A stretch of 64,000 nucleotides of DNA from Streptomyces litmocidini (GTDB taxonomy: Bacteria > Actinomycetota > Actinomycetes > Streptomycetales > Streptomycetaceae). The notes under the pieces are model-generated. The model saw only the letters and a program-made list of their open reading frames with translations, searched no databases and was not told the origin of the DNA. Shown piece by piece: positions 8,112-14,970 of the stretch (position 1 is its first letter; each line of letters opens with the position of its first letter). The stretch lies in contig NZ_BMTQ01000007.1 in the NCBI RefSeq assembly GCF_014649755.1, positions 248,001 through 312,000 on the forward strand. The letters are read 5' to 3'. The translations under genes were made by a program, and so were the position numbers.

Positions 8112-9013
8112 GTCTCCTCGACCCTGGTGGCGAAGGCGGGCGGGACGATCTCCACCGGGCAGTCCGCGTGGTGGATCAGGACGTGGGCGACGCGCCCCAG
8201 GGACGGACCCGCGCCCAGGACGCGGTGTTCCCTGCCCATCACCAGCAGATCGGTGTGGGCCGTCGCCTCCACCAGGATCCCCGGCGTGCTCGTGCCCGTC
8301 TCGACGTGATGGCTGACGTCGAGCCCGGGGTAGAAGTCGCGCACGCGGTCGGCGAGCGCCTTGATCTCGTGCACGCGCTGCCGCGCGATGTCGTCCAGGT
8401 CGTCCAGCATGGTCGCGACGCTGCCGATGTGGGTGAACACGTTCCAGACGCTCACCAGTCGCAACGTCGCCTTGCGGGCCTCCGCCTCGGCAGCCGCGAC
8501 GAGCAGCCAGCCGACGTCCGAGGCGCCGTGCACGGCCGCCGTCACCGAGCCCGACCCGGGACGGTCGCCGTCACCGCGGACGACGATCGCGGGCGTCTCG
8601 GCGCGGGCCGCCACCCCCAGGCCGACGGAGCCGAGCATGAGGGTCGAGAAACCGCCGAGCCCCCGGTTGCCCACCACGATCGTGCCCGCGCGGCCGGCGG
8701 CCGCCCGGAGACCGGCCACGGGCTCCTGGCGGCTGAGCTCCTTCGTGACGGCGAGGTCGGGAAAGCGCTCCTGGACCGCGCTCACGGTCTCGATCAGCAG
8801 GTCGCGGCCCCTTTCGCGTACCGCCTGGATCGCCTCGGCATCGGCGAAGAGGGCCCGACGGGTGGTGTCGTCGGCATGGACGAGGTGCAGGGTCCGCCCC
8901 CGCCGGTCCGCCTCGGCGGCGGCCCAGAGCACGGCGGTGCGCGCGGAGGGAGACCCGTCGACTCCCACGACGACGTTGCCGAGTTCCGGTCGAGCGGGGA
9001 TCTCACTGGTCAT
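8108..9013 (-). CDS. Universal stress protein, two UspA domains
   Basis: A 301-residue cytoplasmic protein with tandem UspA domains. The first (~12-150) starts NVVVGVDGSPSARTAVLWAA and ends with the ATP-binding type motif IVVGNRGLGGFSTLMLGSVG. The second (~155-295) ends LVMGREHRVLGAGPSLGRVAHVL, a degenerate G-2x-G-9x-G region. ATG 9013 has GGAGG five bases upstream. A perfect DosR-like palindrome is 92 bp upstream. The stop overlaps the start of the broken Hrp1-like gene, so the two were one transcript. Tandem USPs are the largest class of DosR-regulon proteins; their biochemical role is mostly unknown. Confidence 0.92.
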   Translation of the reverse strand: MTSEIPARPELGNVVVGVDGSPSARTAVLWAAAEADRRGRTLHLVHADDTTRRALFADAEAIQAVRERGRDLLIETVSAVQERFPDLAVTKELSRQEPVAGLRAAAGRAGTIVVGNRGLGGFSTLMLGSVGLGVAARAETPAIVVRGDGDRPGSGSVTAAVHGASDVGWLLVAAAEAEARKATLRLVSVWNVFTHIGSVATMLDDLDDIARQRVHEIKALADRVRDFYPGLDVSHHVETGTSTPGILVEATAHTDLLVMGREHRVLGAGPSLGRVAHVLIHHADCPVEIVPPAFATRVEET

Positions 9014-9104
9014 GGTGCCTCCTCCGGGATGCGCCCGGCGCTCGGGAGCACGTCCCGAGGGGTGACGCCTCCCACGCTGGCACCGTGGCGGCCCTCCCGG
9101 GGAT

Positions 9105-9118
9105 GGGCCGTTCGGCCC
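9105..9118. promoter_or_regulatory. Perfect DosR/OsdR-like palindrome upstream of the USP gene
   Basis: GGGCCG-TT-CGGCCC is a perfect 14-bp inverted repeat, 92 bp before the leftward USP start at 9013. It also faces the rightward USP remnant at 9248-9439, so it may once have served a divergent pair. Confidence 0.65.
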
Positions 9119-9247
9119 CGATCGAGACCTGCCCGGCCCTGCTGCCGGGAGGCCTGGACCACCGGCCTGAAATGCGGGGTGTCCTCTCCCGTTCGGACCA
9201 CGCGCGGGACAGAGCGGACACGACCGGGGCGGAAGCGGTACGCGGAC

Positions 9248-9439
9248 GTGGACGCGACGGCCACGGCGGTGGGGCTCGGCCCGCCCGCGTACCAACCGGT
9301 CGAGGCGTCACGGGACGCGCGGCTCGTCGTCGTCGGACGCCGGAGCCGGAGAGTCCCCCTCGGCGCGCGTCTCGGCCATGTCGCCCACGCGGTCATCCAC
9401 CACGGCCCCGCGCCGGTCGCCGTCGTCCCCTTGACGTGA
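9248..9439 (+). pseudogene. Universal stress protein, C-terminal remnant
   Basis: About 60 codons of USP C-terminus survive: DARLVVVGRRSRR, then LGARLGHVAHAVIHH, ending VAVVPLT and a stop at 9439. The VVVGRRSR...LG..GHVAHAVIHH pattern matches the intact USPs at 10336 and 12487. No N-terminal half, start or ribosome site is present, so most of the gene has been deleted. The start coordinate is where similarity fades, not a start codon. Confidence 0.6.
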
Positions 9440-9494
9440 GCGACCGGCGGCGACTCCGTCGTCGGCCGCGCACCGGACGTGCTCCAGGGGCTGC

Positions 9495-9537
9495 GACCGA
9501 GGAGAGGGGCCGGGCGGTGCGGGTCCTCTCCTCGGTC
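9495..9537. terminator. Stem-loop, 13-bp perfect arms
   Basis: Arms GACCGAGGAGAGG (9495-9507) and CCTCTCCTCGGTC (9525-9537) pair perfectly around a 17-nt loop. It lies beyond the leftward XRE/PNPOx gene and after the USP remnant. There is no U-tract, as is common for Streptomyces terminators. Confidence 0.55.
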
Positions 9538-9577
9538 CACGGACGGTTCAGGGGCCGGGGCGCACCCGGCAGGGCAG

Positions 9578-9603
9578 GACCCGGACGCGTACGCGTCCGG
9601 GTC
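9578..9603. terminator. Perfect 26-bp palindrome, probable bidirectional terminator
   Basis: The 26 bases from gacccggacgcg onwards form a perfect inverted repeat centred on a TA step. It lies seven bases past the stop codon of the leftward gene at 9611. Together with the stem-loop at 9495-9537 it closes the 11235-9611 unit. Confidence 0.6.
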
Positions 9604-9610
9604 TCGGGGA

Positions 9611-10336
9611 TCAGCGACGGGACGGCCCTTGGCCTGCGGTTCCGGGCGGCGTGCCGGGCGCGCCCGGCACGCGGATGCGGCGCCCGGTCACCCGGCGTGG
9701 TGAGAGCGTCACCACGGTGTCCCGCCCGTCCCCGGCCCACGGCTCCGAGTGGACGGCGTCCCTGATCCTCCGTACCGAGGCCTCGTCCGACACCGTTCGT
9801 GCCGGGCCGACGAGGAGCACGCTCCAGCCCTGGCTGAAGGCCTCGTCCAGGCGGTCCTCCTCGAAGGCGACTTCCGCACCGGACGCCGCGCTGCGCGCGA
9901 GGGACGAATCCGGGGCGGTCATGAAGACGATCTCCCGGTCGACGACCTGGTAGTTCACGGGGACCACCGTGAGCCCGTCCCCTCCTTCGACGGCGACCCG
10001 GCCGACGCCGTGGCCGTCGAGCAGCTCCCAGCACTCCGCCTCGTCGATCTCCTCCATCCGTGCCCGGTGACCGGCACGGGATCCCCCCGGCGCGAGGTCC
10101 GCCGTGGATCCGGTGAGATCCTGGACGGTGGTGTCCAGCGCGTTCGCGAGCCGGACCAGGAATTCGATCCCCGGGGTGGGCATCTGCTCCTCCACGTAGG
10201 CGAGGTAGCCGGGCGTGGAGCCCGCCCGTTCGGCCACGTCCTCCCGGGACAGGCCGAGTTGTGCGCGCCTGGCCGCGACGCGGCGGCCGAGGTCGCTCGT
10301 GGCACGCGGGGCGTGCCGGTCGTCGCTCGTGTTCAT
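9611..10336 (-). CDS. XRE-type HTH protein with C-terminal PNPOx-like flavin-binding domain
   Basis: A 241-residue two-domain protein. Residues ~15-75 are an XRE helix-turn-helix (LGRRVAARRAQLGLSREDVA, then STPGYLAYVE and LANALDTTVQDLTG). Residues ~95-230 are a pyridoxamine-5'-phosphate-oxidase-like split barrel (CWELLDGHGVGRVAV, VVPVNYQVVDREIVFMTA, GWSVLLVGPARTVSD). The second domain usually binds FMN or F420 and is not expected to be a true PdxH. ATG 10336 overlaps the stop of the USP gene (TGATG), so the two are coupled. The fusion suggests a redox-sensing DNA-binding protein, but whether it binds DNA is not shown by sequence. Confidence 0.85.
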   Translation of the reverse strand: MNTSDDRHAPRATSDLGRRVAARRAQLGLSREDVAERAGSTPGYLAYVEEQMPTPGIEFLVRLANALDTTVQDLTGSTADLAPGGSRAGHRARMEEIDEAECWELLDGHGVGRVAVEGGDGLTVVPVNYQVVDREIVFMTAPDSSLARSAASGAEVAFEEDRLDEAFSQGWSVLLVGPARTVSDEASVRRIRDAVHSEPWAGDGRDTVVTLSPRRVTGRRIRVPGAPGTPPGTAGQGPSRR

Positions 10337-11235
10337 CACGGCTGTCCTTCCGTGCTCGTGGAATGCCGCTGGGGTACGACGGCGACCGGGCACGTGGCGT
10401 GGTGCAGGACGCGGTGAGCGACCCTGCCGAGCTCCAGACCGACGAGCCCGTCCCGGCGCCGGGCCCCGACGACCAGCAGGTCGGCGGCCGCGGAGCGCTC
10501 GGTCAGCACCCTGTGCGCAGGACCCTCGATCGTGGTCCTGCGCAGGCGCACCCGGGGATGCCCGGACGCCGCGGCCTCCAGGGCCTTGTCGAGCAGTCCG
10601 GAGGACCGTTCCGCAAGGCGGATCCCTCCGTCGCCGCTCAGCAGCGGGTGGTCGACCGGTTCGTGGGCCGGCCGTCGCCAGGTGTGGACGACGTCGAGCT
10701 CCGCGTCCCGGGCCGCCGCCTCGCGGAAGGCGAAACGCACGGCGGGCGAGTCCACGTCGTGCTCTCCGACGCCGAGCAGCACGCGTCCGTGGCGTGCCTC
10801 CAGGGCGTGCCGGTCCCCCCTCACGACGACGACCGGGCAGTGGGCCCGAGCGGCCACGACGAGGCCGACGGAGCCGAGCAGGAGGTCGGCGAACTCTCCG
10901 CGCCCACGGGATCCGACGACGAGGAGCGCTCCTTCCTGCCCCTCCCTGAGCAGCGCGGTGGCCGCGTCCTCGGCCAGGACCTCCGTGGTGAGGGGGAGGT
11001 CGGGTGCGCGGCGCCGGACGCGTTCGGCCGCGGTGCCGACGATGTCCTCGGCGAGGACCTGGGCCGAGGGCCGGTCCGTGGACTCGGCCGGCACGACTCC
11101 TTCGTACCGTTCCCACAGCGAGGCATGGACGATCCGCAGGGGAAGCCCGTGCCGTACGGCTTCGTCGACCGCCCAGTCCAGGGCCGTGAGACTGGCGTCG
11201 GACCCGTCGACCCCCGTCACCAGAGGCGATTCCAT
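10336..11235 (-). CDS. Universal stress protein, two UspA domains
   Basis: A 299-residue tandem USP. Domain 1 begins LVTGVDGSDASLTALDWAVD and ends LLVVGSRGRGEFADLLLGSVG, a full G-2x-G-9x-G ATP-binding motif. Domain 2 ends LLVVGARRRDGLVGLELGRV then AHRVLHHATCPVAVVP. ATG 11235 is the first start of the conserved region; the upstream purine-rich GGCGGGTGGG is a moderate ribosome site. A DosR-like box is 72 bp upstream. The stop overlaps the start of the XRE/PNPOx gene. Confidence 0.92.
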   Translation of the reverse strand: MESPLVTGVDGSDASLTALDWAVDEAVRHGLPLRIVHASLWERYEGVVPAESTDRPSAQVLAEDIVGTAAERVRRRAPDLPLTTEVLAEDAATALLREGQEGALLVVGSRGRGEFADLLLGSVGLVVAARAHCPVVVVRGDRHALEARHGRVLLGVGEHDVDSPAVRFAFREAAARDAELDVVHTWRRPAHEPVDHPLLSGDGGIRLAERSSGLLDKALEAAASGHPRVRLRRTTIEGPAHRVLTERSAAADLLVVGARRRDGLVGLELGRVAHRVLHHATCPVAVVPQRHSTSTEGQP

Positions 11236-11306
11236 CGTGCCCACCCGCCTTTCCGCGTCATGTGGTGGCCTGCTGCCACGCTCGCACCGGGCCGGGGGGC
11301 CGGATA

Positions 11307-11320
11307 GGGCCGGTCGGTCC
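11307..11320. promoter_or_regulatory. DosR/OsdR-like box upstream of the USP/XRE-PNPOx unit
   Basis: GGGCCG-GT-CGGTCC matches 13 of 14 consensus positions and is 72 bp upstream of the leftward USP start at 11235. Confidence 0.55.
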
Positions 11321-11481
11321 CGGTGGTGGCCCGCCCGGGGCACAGGGGGAGGCGACGGCGCGGCAGCACGGGAGGAGAGGCCCGTGCGCTTCTCCCGGAT
11401 CCTGATCGCGCGGTGCGTGGCCCGAAGCCGCTTCCGGCGCTCCCGTTTTCCACCACGCGTCCCGGTCGGCCGCCGGCCAGA

Positions 11482-11515
11482 GGGCCGACCGTCCCGGAAG
11501 GGGACCGTTCGGCAC
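11482..11515. promoter_or_regulatory. Paired DosR/OsdR-like boxes facing the CBS/USP unit
   Basis: GGGCCG-AC-CGTCCC at 11482-11495 (13 of 14) and GGACCG-TT-CGGCAC at 11502-11515 (12 of 14) start 20 bp apart, 73-106 bp before the CBS remnant at 11588. They probably drive the intact CBS-BON and USP genes that follow. Confidence 0.55.
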
Positions 11516-11587
11516 TGCCCGAGGGGCGGCTCCGCGCAGCAGGATGAGGTCCACGAGGGCCGCCGCGTCCTGCGGAGGAGGACCGTC

Positions 11588-11715
11588 ATGCAGCACCGTA
11601 CGGTTTTCGAGGTGATGACCCACGACGTGGTCACCGCCACCCCACCGACCCCGTTCAAGCCGATCGATCGAGTACGCCTACGACGACCTGGCGCTCGGCG
11701 TGGAGCCACCGCGAT
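11588..11715 (+). pseudogene. CBS-domain protein N-terminal remnant, fused in frame to the next gene
   Basis: ATG 11588 has a strong AGGAGG site and begins MQHRTVFEVMTHDVVTAT, then PTPFKPI, a typical first CBS motif. Similarity then ends abruptly. A different frame over 11665-11715 reads EYAYDDLALGVEPPR-stop, which looks like the tail of another, unidentified protein, so a deletion seems to have joined two genes. The ATG frame has no stop before the intact CBS-BON gene at 11810 and is in phase with it, so a 300-residue fusion protein is possible. Confidence 0.6.
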
Positions 11716-11809
11716 GAGCGCCCTGCGGATGGCGCCGGTCAGTCCCGACGACGACAGCGCGTGGGCCACGTGCTCCTGGCGACACGTTCACGCGGGGAAG
11801 GAGAGGACG

Positions 11810-12490
11810 ATGCGGCACCGGAGGATCGACAAGCTGATGACCCGTGAGGTGGTGAGCGTCCACGGCGACGCACCGTTCAAGGAGATCGTCCAGGTGCTGT
11901 CGCGGCACCGGGTCACCGCGCTGCCGGTGGTCGACGGGGAGAACCGGGTGGTCGGAGTCGTGTCGGAGGGCGATCTGATGCGGAAGACGGCCGACCGGGC
12001 CGCCGCTCCGGGAGACGTGCCGTGCGTGCCGGGGCTCGAGGCGTGGGAGCGCGCGAAGGCCGAGGGGACGCGCGCGGAGGAGCTGATGTCCGCGCCCGCC
12101 GTGTGCGCCCGCCCCGACTGGACCGTGGCGGAGGCGGCACGGCTGATGGAGGTCCAGGGGATCAAGCGGCTCGTCGTCGTCGACGACGAGGACCGGCTGG
12201 TGGGCATCGTGAGCCGCCGTGACCTGCTGGGCATCTTCCTGCGCCGGGACGACGACATCCGCCGGGAGATCGTCGAGGACGTGCTCGGTGGCACTCTGCG
12301 TCTCGACCCGGCCTCGCTCACGGTCGACGTGCGGGACGGGCGGGTCGACCTCACCGGGAAGCTGCGGTTCCGCGGGATGATCCCGGCGGTCGAGCGCATG
12401 TGCGCGATGGTCGACGGAGTGGTCTCGGTCTCCTCGACCCGTCTCACCTACGACATCGACGACACCGAAGAAGGAGGTGGGCGATCATGA
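11810..12490 (+). CDS. CBS domain pair protein with C-terminal BON domain
   Basis: A 226-residue paralogue of the protein at 860. CBS1 (~5-60: KLMTREVVSVHGDAPF, VVGVVSEGDLM) and CBS2 (~90-145: ELMSAPAVCARPDWTV, LVGIVSRRDLLGIFL) form the Bateman module. A BON-type domain (~165-215: LTVDVRDGRVDLTGKL) follows. ATG 11810 is preceded by GGAAGGAGAGG. The same frame is open upstream to the remnant start at 11588. The stop overlaps the start of the next USP (ATGA at 12487). Ligand and partner are unknown. Confidence 0.88.
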   Translation: MRHRRIDKLMTREVVSVHGDAPFKEIVQVLSRHRVTALPVVDGENRVVGVVSEGDLMRKTADRAAAPGDVPCVPGLEAWERAKAEGTRAEELMSAPAVCARPDWTVAEAARLMEVQGIKRLVVVDDEDRLVGIVSRRDLLGIFLRRDDDIRREIVEDVLGGTLRLDPASLTVDVRDGRVDLTGKLRFRGMIPAVERMCAMVDGVVSVSSTRLTYDIDDTEEGGGRS

Positions 12491-13341
12491 CACAGGGCGT
12501 CGTGGTCGGCCTGGACGGCACGGACCAGGCGGACGCCGCCGCGCAGTGGGCGGCGGAGGAGGCGGTGCTGCGCGGCACCGGAGTGCGCCTGGTGCACGTG
12601 AAGGAGATGTCGCCGGAGGCCCTGCTGCCGTTCGCGGCACGGGAGCCCGACGAGCCGTGGGCGGAGGATCTGCTCGCCCGCACGGCGGCCGGGCTGCGCG
12701 AACGCCACCCGGACCTGTCGGTGACCACCAGGCTGTTGCCGTCGGAGCCCGTGGCGAGCCTGGTCGCCGCGGCCGAGGAGGGCGACCTGCTCGTCCTCGG
12801 CTCGCGCGCCCTGGGCGGCACGGCCGGATACCTCGTCGGCTCGGTCGGGATGACGGTCGCCGGCCTCGTCGACCGGCCCGTCGTCCTCGTACGGGCCCTC
12901 GGCGCATCGGCTTCCCGGGGGCCCGTCGTGGTCGGCGTGGACCTGCGGCAACCCGTGGACACGGTCCTGGGATTCGCCTTCGAGGAGGCGGCACGGCGTC
13001 TCGCCCCGGTGCAGGTCGTCTACGCGCAGCGGCTTCCTGTCTACGGGACGCTCGGCCCTTCCATGGTCCCGGACGTCCGGCCCGCCGTCGCCCCCGAGAT
13101 CCAGCGATCGCTCGACGACCTCCTCGAACCCTGGCGGGCGAAGTTCCCCGACCTGGCGGTGACCGGGCGTGTGGCGCTCGGCTCGGCCGGCCAGGAGTTG
13201 GTGCACGCCGCCGAGGACACGGCGCTCGTGGTCGTCGGCCGTCACGCCCGGGGGTCGGCGCTGGGCACGCACATCGGCAGCGTGGCCCACGCGGTGCTGC
13301 ACCACAGTCGCTCGCCGGTCGCCCTCGTGCCCCACGACTGA
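12487..13341 (+). CDS. Universal stress protein, two UspA domains
   Basis: A 284-residue tandem USP. Domain 1 starts GVVVGLDGTDQADAAAQWAA and ends LLVLGSRALGGTAGYLVGSV. Domain 2 starts PVVVGVDLRQPVDTVLGFA and ends ALVVVGRHARGSALGTHIGS, then VAHAVLHHSRSPVALVP. ATG 12487 follows GAAGGAGGTG and overlaps the CBS-BON stop, so the two proteins are made from one message. Confidence 0.92.
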   Translation: MTQGVVVGLDGTDQADAAAQWAAEEAVLRGTGVRLVHVKEMSPEALLPFAAREPDEPWAEDLLARTAAGLRERHPDLSVTTRLLPSEPVASLVAAAEEGDLLVLGSRALGGTAGYLVGSVGMTVAGLVDRPVVLVRALGASASRGPVVVGVDLRQPVDTVLGFAFEEAARRLAPVQVVYAQRLPVYGTLGPSMVPDVRPAVAPEIQRSLDDLLEPWRAKFPDLAVTGRVALGSAGQELVHAAEDTALVVVGRHARGSALGTHIGSVAHAVLHHSRSPVALVPHD

Positions 13342-13526
13342 CCTCGGAGCCGACCGACCGTCGGACGCCGTGGCCCTGTACCCCGGACACGAGGTCACGG
13401 CGTCGGCGTGCGACGCCCGCGCCCCGGGCCCTTCGGCGGCAGCCGCTCCGGCGCGGCCGGCGACGGCCCCCGCGCCCTCCGCGTCGAGCGGTCGGCTCGG
13501 GGGAGCACGTCGGGGCGTCGGCCCGG

Positions 13527-13641
13527 CTCCCCGGTCGCCCGCTCGGTCACGTCGGTCACGCTCCCCGGTCGCCCGCTCGGTCACATCGGTCACGCTCCCC
13601 GGTCGCCCGCTCGGTCACATCGGTCACGCTCCCCGGTCGCC
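13527..13641. repeat. 34-bp tandem repeat, 3.4 copies
   Basis: The unit starts ctccccggtcgcccgctcgg and has a period of 34 bp: 13527-13560, 13561-13594, 13595-13628 and a partial copy to 13641. Copy 1 differs by one base (cacGtcgg for cacAtcgg). It fills the gap between the convergent USP and SHOCT genes. No gene is seen in 13342-13670. Spacers are absent, so it is not a CRISPR array. Confidence 0.95.
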
Positions 13642-13670
13642 GGGCACGCCCGCGCCCGCGTCCCGGCCGG

Positions 13671-13943
13671 TCACGGGCTTCCCGATTCCGCGTCACGCAG
13701 GGCTGACAGACGTCGGCGGTACTCCTCCTCGTCGATCTCACCACGCGCCAGCCGCTCGCCCAGGATCTGCTCGGCCGACGCGGTCGGACCGGAGCGCCGA
13801 GGCCGTTCCGCAGCGCGGTCCAGCGAGCGGAAGAGCATCACCGCGCCGGTGATGAGGAGCCCCCAGAACAGCACCGTCCCGGCCGACATGGCGAACCAGC
13901 CCCATCCGTTCATGCCGTTGCCGTACCAGAACATCATCGCCAC
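13671..13943 (-). CDS. SHOCT-domain small membrane protein
   Basis: A 90-residue protein with one hydrophobic helix (GWFAMSAGTVLFWGLLITGA, ~15-37) and a C-terminal SHOCT motif (AEQILGERLARGEIDEEEYR, ~57-80), a short module thought to act in oligomerisation or anchoring. GTG 13943 lies six bases after GGGAG; ATG at 13937 is the alternative. A perfect DosR-like palindrome (14041) is 98 bp upstream, so it is probably part of the same regulon. Exact function is unknown. Confidence 0.85.
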   Translation of the reverse strand: MAMMFWYGNGMNGWGWFAMSAGTVLFWGLLITGAVMLFRSLDRAAERPRRSGPTASAEQILGERLARGEIDEEEYRRRLSALRDAESGSP

Positions 13944-14040
13944 TCACACTCCCGAGGGCGGGCCGCCAGGAGCCGGACACTCCCGCACGCCGCCCGTGCC
14001 CGTCACGTCCACCGTGCCCGGCGCAGGACGGCCCCGTACA

Positions 14041-14076
14041 GGGCCGACCGGCCCCCGGCCCGGGACCGGACGGTCA
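14041..14076. promoter_or_regulatory. Perfect DosR/OsdR-like palindrome plus weak second site
   Basis: GGGCCG-AC-CGGCCC at 14041-14054 is perfect. A weaker GGACCG-GA-CGGTCA at 14063-14076 starts 22 bp further on. They lie 98 bp upstream of the SHOCT gene, on the side facing the ABC transporter. Confidence 0.6.
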
Positions 14077-14158
14077 CGGCAGGTCCCGACGTCACCCGCA
14101 CCACCGAGGCGCGCAGGCCCGTCGGCCGGACGCCGGCCCGGCCCCCTGATTCCGTGTG

Positions 14159-14172
14159 GGGCCGTTCGGCCC
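14159..14172. promoter_or_regulatory. Perfect DosR/OsdR-like palindrome upstream of the FtsX-type ABC operon
   Basis: GGGCCG-TT-CGGCCC, a perfect 14-bp palindrome, lies 58 bp before the ABC ATPase start at 14231. It suggests the exporter belongs to the same regulon as the stress genes to its left. Confidence 0.6.
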
Positions 14173-14230
14173 ACCGGCGGGGCCTGAGTGGCCGTAGCCG
14201 TCGGTCGTTCCCGGGTCTCGTATGGGAGAC

Positions 14231-14968
14231 ATGAACAGCGACCAGCCCCTCCTCGTCGCCACCGGTGTCCGCAAGGTCTACCGGACCGGGTCCGTGGCGG
14301 TCGTCGCCCTGGACGACCTGAACCTCGCGGTGCGCCACGGGGAGCTCGTGGGCGTCATGGGGCCGTCCGGGTCCGGAAAGACCACCTTGCTGAACTGCCT
14401 CTCCGGGCTCGACGGCATCGACGGCGGCCGGGTGGAGGTCGACGGCCACGACCTGTTCGCGATGTCGGACGCGGCGCGCACGGAGCACCGGGCCCGCACG
14501 ATGGGCTTCGTCTTCCAGGCGTTCAACCTCATTCCGGTCTTCTCGGCCGTGGAGAACGTGGAACTCCCCCTGCTGCTCGTGGGCACCCGCCCGCGCGAGG
14601 CACGGCGCAGGGCCCTGGACATGCTCGACCGCGTCGGCCTGGGGCACCGGGTCGAGCACCGGCCGAGCGAGATGTCCGGTGGTGAGCAGCAGCGGGTGAC
14701 CATCGCCCGCGCCCTCGCCGGCCGGCCGGCCGTCGTCTGGGCGGACGAACCGACGGGCAACCTCGACAGCGCGATGGCCGACCAGGTCATGGACCTGCTG
14801 TGCGAGCTCAACCAGGACGAGGGCCAGACGATCGTCCTGGTCACTCATGACAGCGCCATCGGCGCACGCGTCCCCCGGCTGATCCGGATGCGCGACGGGC
14901 GACTGGTCGAGGACGTCCACCAGGCCGTCACCACCCCGGTGGCGATCCGTGACCTCCCCCTGGGCTGA
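14231..14968 (+). CDS. ABC transporter ATP-binding protein, LolD/MacB type
   Basis: A 245-residue ATPase that pairs with the FtsX-like permease three bases downstream. Walker A is GPSGSGKTT (~46-54), the Q-loop FQAFNLIPV, the signature MSGGEQQRVTIARAL and Walker B VVWADEPTGNLDS, then H-loop LVTHD. The 'EPTGNLDS' sequence is characteristic of the MacB/LolD/FtsE group. ATG 14231 is chosen because GGGAG precedes it by four bases; ATG 14222 is possible. The substrate is unknown; this group acts in export or mechanotransmission rather than uptake. Confidence 0.9.
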   Translation: MNSDQPLLVATGVRKVYRTGSVAVVALDDLNLAVRHGELVGVMGPSGSGKTTLLNCLSGLDGIDGGRVEVDGHDLFAMSDAARTEHRARTMGFVFQAFNLIPVFSAVENVELPLLLVGTRPREARRRALDMLDRVGLGHRVEHRPSEMSGGEQQRVTIARALAGRPAVVWADEPTGNLDSAMADQVMDLLCELNQDEGQTIVLVTHDSAIGARVPRLIRMRDGRLVEDVHQAVTTPVAIRDLPLG

Positions 14969-14970
14969 CC

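Larger units (their letters stand above)
11236..11587. other. Divergent intergenic region with three DosR-like boxes
   Basis: About 350 bp separate the leftward USP (11235) from the rightward CBS remnant (11588). It holds boxes at 11307-11320, 11482-11495 and 11502-11515, and an AGGAGG site just before 11588. No coding sequence is supported. Confidence 0.6.

Noticed and set aside
13527..13641. Possible CRISPR array
   Set aside because: Units are contiguous 34-bp tandem copies with no spacers and no cas genes nearby.
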